From: Papaver somniferum
Lineage: Eukaryota; Streptophyta; Magnoliopsida; Ranunculales; Papaveraceae
DNA length: 64,000 nucleotides
Reading direction: 5' to 3'
Assembly (NCBI RefSeq): GCF_003573695.1
Contig: NW_020650971.1
Location: forward strand, 1,922,984 to 1,986,983
The position numbers and the translations under genes were made by a program. Of this stretch, positions 56,523-64,000 are shown in pieces; the stretch's first letter is position 1, and each line of letters begins with the position of its first letter. Under the pieces are notes generated by a model that did not search any database, had not been told where the DNA came from, and saw nothing but the letters and a program-made list of their open reading frames with translations.

Positions 56523-57399
56523 TAATGTAGTTTTTAAGTGGTAGTAAAGTTCGTTCAACTCGGATTGTGTGAACTCGATTTTAGACTCAAATTAAAATAG
56601 AAAACTTAAAGAGAAATTGTTATCAAGATTATAAAAAAGCACTGAGACTCAGGATTCCACCAATCTCCAATTTTTATGTGATTTAATCTAGTCAATATTT
56701 ATGCAACTCTTTACGTTTAAAGTGATTCTAATATTTTCGCCTAGACAAGTAGATACTCAAAACAATAGTTGTAAATCGAAAGCATGGACCATCAAAAGAC
56801 TTAACCTAAGCATGACCCATCAATTGAGAACACAACCACTTAATCAGAATCATACATTCGATTTCAGTTCAGTGCAAATAATCATAAAAGAATTACGAAA
56901 ATTAAATTAAATAAAATTCACCACATAATAATTGGAAAATGGCTTCCTCCGTCGCCTCAGCAATGGGGTTTAGCTCCTCATGTTAATCACGTTCTCAAAA
57001 TAGGTGTTCATATCTCAAAAGGGTGAAAAACAAGAGAAAACTAATAAAGCAACGAGTTTGTAACAGATATAATTGTTACAGAACTCGCTGTTACAGAGGC
57101 TGCTGTTGCAAAGAGAACCCTTACTGAAATAATTGTTACAAAAGTGTTACAATATATGAAAGATTATCCGACGGTTTTCCTATCTTCTTCTTCCTTGTTC
57201 TGCTGGTGATGTAGAACTTCTCTGCAACTTTTGTTTCTCTTCTGCAACTACTCCAAACGACCCCCCCCCCCCAAAGTGTTCGATACCCTTTTTCAAACTC
57301 CCACTGCTTCTTTTTATACACCACAACCGAATAAATCCCGAGAATCTTTCCCTGCCTTTCAACCAAAGTTTCGGCTTTTGTTTCTCTCCTACACGTCTC
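56523..57399. other. No gene; C homopolymer present
   Basis: AT-rich sequence with no supported gene. A run of about 12 C (57261-57272) is unusual in this AT-rich context. Repeated TGTTACAG words occur at 57050-57150. Confidence 0.45.
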
Positions 57400-57951
57400 T
57401 GTTGGAATATTTTCAACGCCGCTAACCAAAGGGGGGTCCTGGGGGGCATCGCCCCCCAGGCTGTGGTCGATAAAAGCCTGAAGGTTTTATTTGGCCGATA
57501 AAAGCCTGTTCGAAAATTTCGAATCCAAAAGACACCATTGATGTCTGTTGATGAAGGAACCTGATGTTTCGTGAATAGAAACCTGTTGGCGAATAAAAAC
57601 CTATTCCCAACAGGTGCAAAACCCTTTATAAATAGCTTCTCCCAGTTTCGTTTAAAATATAAGAAAAATCAATCTGTTTTCTCTATTTCAAAAAGCATCA
57701 TCAGAAATCAGAAATCTCTTTGTGTGTTCTTGATTGAATCAAGGGGTACAAACCTTGAATTCAGTTTTCGTTGCAGGGCTTTCATTGTATCCTGAAGGCA
57801 ATATTTCGCATACCTGTTGTAATCGCCAATTGTTATTGGGAGGGTAGAAATATTTGTCTAAAAGAAATTTATACAAGCCTTGAAAGTTTTGGAGTGCAAC
57901 ACTTTCTTCTCTGTGTCATTCATCCTTCGTGAAACCCATTTTTTTCCAACA
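57400..57951 (+). repeat. 5' LTR of the second Copia element
   Basis: 552 bp. TATAAATA at 57627-57634 is a probable TATA box. GC-rich near-palindrome CTGGGGGGCATCGCCCCCCAG at 57439-57459 lies near its start; the other LTR has a deleted version of it. Confidence 0.9.
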
Positions 57952-57977
57952 GTTTTTAGACAAATAATTTTCTGACA

Positions 57978-60900
57978 ATGGAGGGTGAATCTTCGAATTC
58001 GAATGCTACTGCTCAATCTCTGCAAGTGATGAACCAAACCTTTACTCGATTGGAACGTTTTGATGGTGAAGGTTTTACCCGTTGGCAAGAGACTGTGAAG
58101 TTTTTCCTGATCACCATCAAGTTGTGGTACATACTTGAAGATGGATTGGAGGAAATTCCTGCTGCAATTGACAATGACACTGAGGAATTGAAGGCTAGAC
58201 GAAAGCAGCGTCAGGAAGATGATTTCATGTGTCGTGGTCATATTTTGAATGCTCTGGACAAACATGTGTACAATGCACATCGGAGTATTGGGACTGCAAA
58301 GGGATTGTGGACTGCGCTTGACAACAAATACAAGATTTCTGAAGCAAGCAACAAGAAATTCCTGATTTGCAATTTCATGGATTTTAAGATGGTTGACAGT
58401 AAGTCAATCATTGCCCAGGTCAGTGAACTTTTACTCATAGTTAATCATCTTAAGGATGCTGGAATTGATCTTGTTTCTGCGTTTGTTGTTGGGGTTATTA
58501 TTTCTCGTCTCCCCCCTTCTTGGAATGGTTATAAGAAGAAACTTAAGCATGCTGAGACTGACTATGATTTAGAGGCCTTACAACGTCATCTTCGCATAGA
58601 AGAGGACTCTCGTAAGCGAGAACTTAAGGATAGTCCACATTCTGAAAACCATTCTAAGGTGAATAGCGTAGAAGAATCTAAAACACCGAATTCCTTGAAA
58701 CCTAAGAATGATACTCAGTTTAAGAAGCATCCCAACAAGAAGAGTAAGAAGAAGGGCGCTGTCGGCCCTTGCTACTTCTGTGACAAACCCGGCCATTTTG
58801 CTCGTGACTGTCGTCTCAAAAAGAAACAACAGCAGAACCAGAAAAAGGAGGCAAATATGGTCGATGACAAACTTGTGATCGTGGTGCAAGCCGCCAATGC
58901 TGTTGCTGAAACTGGGGGTGGATGGTGGTACGACAATGGTGCAACCATCCATATCTGTAAGGATAGAAATCTTTACAAGACATACGAACCGGTTAGTGGA
59001 GAAGGAAACGATGTTGTCTCCGCAAACGGTCAACGCAGCAAAGTTATTGGGAAAGGCACTGTTGAACTCTCGTTTACTTCGGGAAAGACTGTGACTCTTA
59101 CTAATGTTTTACATGTCCCTGACATCGTGAAGAACCTTGTTTCCGGCGACCTTGTTATGAAGGCTGGATTCAAGACGACCTATGAGTCTAATAAGTTTGT
59201 GTTGTCCAAAAATGGTGTGTTTGTTGGACAAGGATATGCTTGTAATGGGATGATTAAGCTTAATTTAATAAATAATGGTTCTGCTTATATTGTTGACTCT
59301 GTTAATTTATGGCATGGTAGATTAGGGCATGTGAATTATGGTTCTCTTAGAAACATGAATCGATTAGGCTTGATTTCTGATTGCAATTTTGATCATGCTT
59401 CTAAATGTGAAATATGTGTGCAAGCAAAGATAACTAGAATTTCCCATAAGTCTGTAGTACGAAATTCTTCCTTACTTGAATTAGTACATAGTGATGTGGG
59501 TGATTTGCATGGTTCTGCCACTCGTGGTGGAAATAAGTATTATGTCACTTTTATAGAAGATAGTACTAGATATGCTTATACATATTTAATGAAATCTAAG
59601 GATGAAGTCTTTGATAAATTTAGGATTTATAAAGCAGAAGTAGAGACACAATTAGAGCACAAAATTAAGATTTTACGTTCTGATCGTGGTGGTGAATACT
59701 TTCCTACTGAATTTAATTCCTTTTGTCAAGAGCATGGTTTAGTTCATCAACGTACTGCACCTTACACACCTCAACAAAATGGTATGGCTGAAAGGAAAAA
59801 TAGAACTTTGATTGATATGGTTAATTGCATGCTTATAAGTTCTGGTTTGCCTAATTCTTTGTGGGGTGAAGCTATGTTGTCTGCATGTTATATTTTGAAT
59901 AGAATTCCTTTGAAAAAGAAGAGTGTTTCTCCTTATGAGTTGTGGTTTAAGAGGAAACCAAACTTGAGAAGACTTAAAGTCTGGGGTTGTTTAGCATATG
60001 TTCGAAAGCCTGATCCCAAAAGACCAAAGTTGGGAAACAGGGCTTATAAATGTGCTTTTGTGGGATACTCTCTTAATAGTATCACCTACAGATTTATAAA
60101 CCTTGACACTTTTGAGATTATAGAATCTGTAGATGTGGAATTCTTTGAGAACTTAAATAGGAACAGTTCTCAAATGCAACCCATGGAGAATCCATTGTTA
60201 CCTGATCTAGAACCTATGGAGATTGATAACAATGATGAAAATCCCTCTCCTACTCATGACAATGATATTTCAGTGCCTACTGAAGATATCGAACCTAGAA
60301 GGAGTAAGAGAGGAAGGATTGAGAAAAAGCCTGATCCAAACTTTATTTATTACCTTGTAGAGGCAAATAAGAATAGAATTCTTAGTGTTAACCAGTATGT
60401 TATGCATACTGATGATGACCCTAAAACTTATGCTGAAGCCATGAGTTCTAGAGATGCAAATTTCTGGAAAGAAGCCATCAATGATGAAAAGCATTCGCTT
60501 TTGACTAACGGGACTTGGGTATTAGTAAATTTACCTCCTGGTGCTAAAGCAATAGGAAGTAAATGGATATTCAAGAGAAAGTTGAGAGCTGATGGTGAAG
60601 TTGATAAGTTTAAGGCAAGGCTAGTTGCCAAGGGTTATAAACAAAGACATGGTATTGATTACTTTGATACATATGCTCCTGTTGCCCGCATCTCATCCAT
60701 TCGTTGCTTGATTGCACTTGCTTCTATTCATAAGTTGGTTGTGCATCAAATGGATGTCAAAACTGCTTTTCTAAATGGGGATTTAGAAGAAGAGATATAT
60801 ATGGAACAACCTGAAGGTTTCATATACCAGGCCAAGAGAAGAAAGTTTGCAAGTTAGTGAAATCTCTCTATGGTTTGAAGCAAGCCCCTATGCAATGGCA

Positions 60901-61960
60901 TGAGAAGTTTGATAAAGTAGTTTTGTCATATGGTTTTGTGGTGAATGATGCGGACAAATGTATCTATAGTAAGCATGATAGTTCTGGTTGTGTGATTCTC
61001 TGTTTGTATGTTGATGATATGTTAATCTTTGGGTCTGACATATCTGTTGTGGAAGAAACAAAGAAGTTTCTTAGTTCTAACTTTGATATGAAGGATTTAG
61101 GAGAGGCTGATGTAATCTTGGGAATTAAGATCCTAAGAAAGGGAGATGAGTTGGTTTTAACTCAATCTCATTATATTGAGAAATTTCTCAAGAAATATGG
61201 TCACTTTGATGACAATCCAGCACCTACTCCTTTAGACCATACTATCAAGTTAATGAAGAACACCGGCCGTACTCATGCTCAACTTGAGTATTCTAGTGTT
61301 ATTGGGAGTCTTATGTACGCTATGCATTGCACAAGACCGGACATAGCCCAAGCCGTGGGAATATTATGTCGTTTCTCAAGTAATCCAGGATATGAACACT
61401 GGAAAGCAGTTTCAAGAGTTATGGCTTACTTGAAAAACAATAAATTTTGGTTTGCATTACCAAGGCTATCCCGCTGCACTAGAGGGGTACAGCGATGCTA
61501 ACTGGAACAATGTAGAATCAAATTCCAAGTCAACTTCTGGATGGATTTTTACATTAGGGGGTGCTGCTGTGTCTTGGAGTTCCAAGAAGCAGACTTGTAT
61601 TTCTGATTCAACAATGTTGTCAGAATTGATAGCTTTAACTGATGCATGTAAGGAGGCAGATTGGCTTAGAAACCTACTTATGGAATTCCTTTTTGGAAGA
61701 AGCCAACTCCGGCGGTCTTGATTAATTGTGATAATCAAGCTACAATCTATAATGTCTCTAATAAGACTTATAATGGAAAGTCTAGACATGCAAGTCTTAG
61801 ACACTACATGGTTAGGCAACTACTCAAGAGGGGAGTAGTTACGGTTAACTTTATTGAATCAAAGAGGAATTTGGCAGACCCATTTACGAAAAGTCTACCA
61901 AGTTCAGTGGTTTCAATAAAAAGGAAAGAAATGGGACTAAGGTCTGTGAAGGAAGTTTGA
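57978..61960 (+). pseudogene. Copia gag-pol of the second element, three frameshifts
   Basis: ATG 57978 starts gag (RLERFDGEGFTRWQETVKFF). The knuckle is CYFCDKPGHFARDC (about 58780), protease-like WWYDNGATIHIC (about 58924; D-N-G rather than D-S-G), pre-integrase LWHGRLGHVNYG, integrase with HSDVGDLHG, ILRSDRGGEYF and PQQNGMAERKNRT, RT with MDVKTAFLNGDLEEEIYM and YVDDMLIFG, and RNase H with YSDANWN and [14 protein letters not shown]. The frame is long and open to 60857, then shifts near 60825, near 61455 and near 61690. Apart from these the catalytic residues look intact. Confidence 0.92.
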
Positions 61961-62579
61961 TCTCCCATAGCAGAAACCCAACCTATGTTTTGAAAAGGAT
62001 AAACAAGGTTCAATGTGGTACCAACAAGTTATGGAGTGGATTATGGAGCACTAATATAAAAACTTCCCATTTCTTATTAGTGCTGGTTTCTGCAAGAAAA
62101 TAGGATGGATGTAAATCCTTAATGAGTCTATGATTAGTAAAAGGTGTATCGCAGAAACACCTTCGAGACTTACCTATATGAGTATGGAAATAAGGCCGTT
62201 TCCTAAGAGAAGAAGACCGTTCTCTAAAGAAGACTCATGAACAAGGATATAAGCACATGGCCATTAACGTGCTTGGCTACAGAACACATGATTTTATGAA
62301 ATCAATATGTGTGGAGACTCCGGTTTTATCATAAGGGGTACTTGGTTCAAGACTGGTTTCACCATAGAACCTCGATAAGGCTTTGAGTTTCTTACACTAA
62401 GTGAAGGTTCAAATCCAAAAGATACCTATCATTTATGTGTTGATTTCAACGATGATGCTTAGTCTCAATTGTGCTTGAACTACGTTGGCTTGATCCCACT
62501 CGGGTACGTAGGCAGTCACTTCGGTGATGCAGTCACTCTGATTTAAAAGTTTTAACTTTGTTTTATGGTTTTTGAAAAT
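61961..62579 (+). other. 3' untranslated region of the second Copia element
   Basis: Between the RNase H stop and the polypurine tract. No ORF with motifs. This is long for a Copia 3' untranslated region and may contribute to packaging or plus-strand priming, but nothing specific is visible. Confidence 0.5.
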
Positions 62580-62589
62580 AGGGGGAGAA

Positions 62590-63135
62590 TGTTGGAATAT
62601 TTTCAACGCCGCTAACCAAAGGGGGGTCCTGGGGGGCATCCCCCCAGGCTGTGGTGATAAAACTGACGGTTTTATTTGGCCGATAAAAGCCTGTTCGAAA
62701 ATTTCGAATCCAAAAGACACCATTGATGTCTGTTGATGAAGGAACCTGACGTTTCGTGAATAGAAACCTGTTGGCGAATAAAAACCTATTCCCAACAGGT
62801 GCAAAACCCTTTATAAATAGCTTCTCCCAGTTTCGTTTAAACATATAAGAAAAATCAATCTGTTTTCTCTTTCAAAAAGCATCATCAGAAATCAGAAATC
62901 TCTTTGTGTGTTCTTGATTGAATCAAGGGGTACAAACCTTGAATTCAGTTTTCGTTGCAGGGCTTTCATTGTATCCTGAAGGCAATATTTCGCATACCTG
63001 TTGTAATCGCCAATTGTTATTGGGAGGGTAGAAATATTTGTCTAAAAGAAATTTATACAAGCCTTGAAAGTTTTGGAGTGCAACACTTTCTTCTCTGATT
63101 CATTCATCCTTTGTGAAACCCAATTTTTTCCAACA
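62590..63135 (+). repeat. LTR shared between two tandem Copia interiors
   Basis: 546 bp, differing from 57400-57951 by roughly ten small changes, among them deletions near 62640-62670. TATAAATA at 62812-62819. It serves as the 3' LTR of the element on its left and the 5' LTR of the one on its right. Confidence 0.9.
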
Positions 63136-63160
63136 GTTTTTAGACAAATATCTTCTGGCA

Positions 63161-64000
63161 ATGGAGGGTGAATCTTCGAATTCGAATGCTACTGCTCAAT
63201 CTCTGCAAGTGATGAACCAAACCTTTACTCGATTGGAACGTTTTGATGGTGAAGGTTTTACCCGTTGGCAAGAGACTGTGAAGTTTTTCCTGATCACCAT
63301 CAAGTTGTGGTACATACTTGAAGATGGATTGGAGGAAATTCCTGCTGCAACTGACAATGACACTGAGGAATTGAAGGCTAGACGAAAGCAGCGTCAGGAA
63401 GATGATTTCATGTGTCGTGGTCATATTTTGAATGCTCTGGACAAACATGTGTACAATGCACATCGGAGTATTGGGACTGCAAAGGGATTGTGGACTGCGC
63501 TTGACAACAAATACAAGATTTCTGAAGCAAGCAACAAGAAATTCCTGATTTGCAATTTCATGGATTTTAAGATGGTTGACAGTAAGTCAATCATTGCCCA
63601 GGTCAGTGAACTTTTACTCATAGTTAATCATCTTAAGGATGCTGGAATTGATCTTGTTTCTGCGTTTGTTGTTGGGGTTATTATTTCTCGTCTCCCCCCT
63701 TCTTGGAATGGTTATAAGAAGAAACTTAAGCATGCTGAGACTGACTATGATTTAGAGGCCTTACAACGTCATCTTCGCATAGAAGAGGACTCTCGTAAGC
63801 GAGAACTTAAGGATAGTCCACATTCTGAAAACCATTCTAAGGTGAATAGCGTAGAAGAATCTAAAACACCGAATTCCTTGAAACCTAAGAATGATACTCA
63901 GTTTAAGAAGCATCCCAACAAGAAGAGTAAGAAGAAGGGCGCTGTCGGCCCTTGCTACTTCTGTGACAAACCCGGCCATTTTGCTCGTGACTGTCGTCTC
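63161..64000 (+). CDS. Gag of a third, tandem Copia copy (cut by window end)
   Basis: ATG at 63161, 25 bp after the LTR, opens a frame without stops to the window end. It is almost identical to 57978-58820 (for example ACT for ATT in the codon after CCTGCTGCA). It covers the UBN2-type gag and reaches the CCHC knuckle (CYFCDKPGHFARDC). The remaining gag-pol must lie beyond 64000. Intact as far as visible. Confidence 0.9.
   Translation, partial: MEGESSNSNATAQSLQVMNQTFTRLERFDGEGFTRWQETVKFFLITIKLWYILEDGLEEIPAATDNDTEELKARRKQRQEDDFMCRGHILNALDKHVYNAHRSIGTAKGLWTALDNKYKISEASNKKFLICNFMDFKMVDSKSIIAQVSELLLIVNHLKDAGIDLVSAFVVGVIISRLPPSWNGYKKKLKHAETDYDLEALQRHLRIEEDSRKRELKDSPHSENHSKVNSVEESKTPNSLKPKNDTQFKKHPNKKSKKKGAVGPCYFCDKPGHFARDCRL

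Larger units (their letters stand above)
57400..63135 (+). mobile_element. Second Ty1/Copia element with both LTRs
   Basis: LTRs 57400-57951 and 62590-63135 share the ends TGTTGGAA...TTCCAACA, a perfect 8-bp inverted terminus. A polypurine tract (AGGGGGAGAA, about 62580-62589) adjoins the second LTR. The interior encodes gag, protease, integrase, RT and RNase H in Copia order. Only 26 bp separate the 5' LTR from the gag ATG, and no standard tRNA-iMet site is seen. The right LTR is not an outer end: it is followed by another leader and gag copy. Confidence 0.92.

Noticed and set aside
56700..57400. Possible further LTR left of the second Copia element
   Set aside because: TGTTACAG-like words and a C run drew attention, but no second copy, TG...CA ends or primer site were found.

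Overview
The window is nuclear DNA of a flowering plant, very probably a eudicot. The signs are spliced genes with GT-AG introns, many LTR retrotransposons of plant-only lineages (Copia Tork-like and SIRE-like; Gypsy Tat, Athila-like and chromovirus), a tandem pair of NPF (NRT1/PTR) transporter genes, receptor-like cytoplasmic kinase debris and a plant mobile domain (PMD) gene. The species cannot be named from sequence alone.

Region 1 (1-4661) is a Copia element (Tork-like) with the end of its 5' LTR, a tRNA-iMet primer binding site and a broken gag-pol; its 3' LTR is essentially missing. Region 2 (4662-36422) is a stack of four retrotransposons. The outermost is a Tat-lineage Gypsy element on the minus strand (LTRs 4662-5130 and 35957-36422) with an antisense spliced extra gene (5483-8078) between pol and the 3' LTR. 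A SIRE-like gag-only element (8665-17502) sits between that gene and the integrase. A chromovirus, perhaps CRM-like (22020-35535), sits upstream of the Tat protease. An Athila-like gag-only element (23197-31352) is inserted inside the chromovirus integrase. Perfect 5-bp target duplications (TATTC for the chromovirus, AAAAT for the Athila-like element) and falling LTR divergence (about 40 differences in 467 bp, then 5 in 295, then 14 in 1759, all counted by eye) support the order Tat, then chromovirus, then Athila-like.

Region 3 (about 36423-45540) is the only clear host-gene neighbourhood. Two copies of a unit carry an NPF transporter on the minus strand and fragments of a kinase pseudogene on the plus strand. 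The left NPF copy is dead (two stops, one frameshift). The right copy (42735-44533) is an intact two-exon gene of 570 codons, but it lacks the family's ExxE[R/K] proton-coupling motif. Two hairpin MITE-like sequences lie nearby.

Region 4 (45541-50230) is gene-poor. It holds a 1.93-kb LTR-like element with a perfect TATTT target duplication and a decayed DUF4283/zinc-knuckle (LINE ORF1-type) pseudogene. Region 5 (50243-56522) is the most unusual part: a 5.1-kb terminal-inverted-repeat transposon whose main gene is a four-exon PMD protein, followed 9 bp later by a second 1.1-kb inverted-repeat element. Both are loaded with short hairpin units of the same design (TTCGG arms about 25-30 bp apart), about 20 in the first and about 11 in tandem in the second. 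Region 6 (57400-64000) is a second Copia element whose downstream LTR runs directly into another gag copy, so it is part of an LTR-internal-LTR-internal array that continues past the window.

Most coding sequence here is transposon-derived and disabled. NPF2 is the best candidate for a working host gene. The PMD gene is one nonsense codon from being open throughout.
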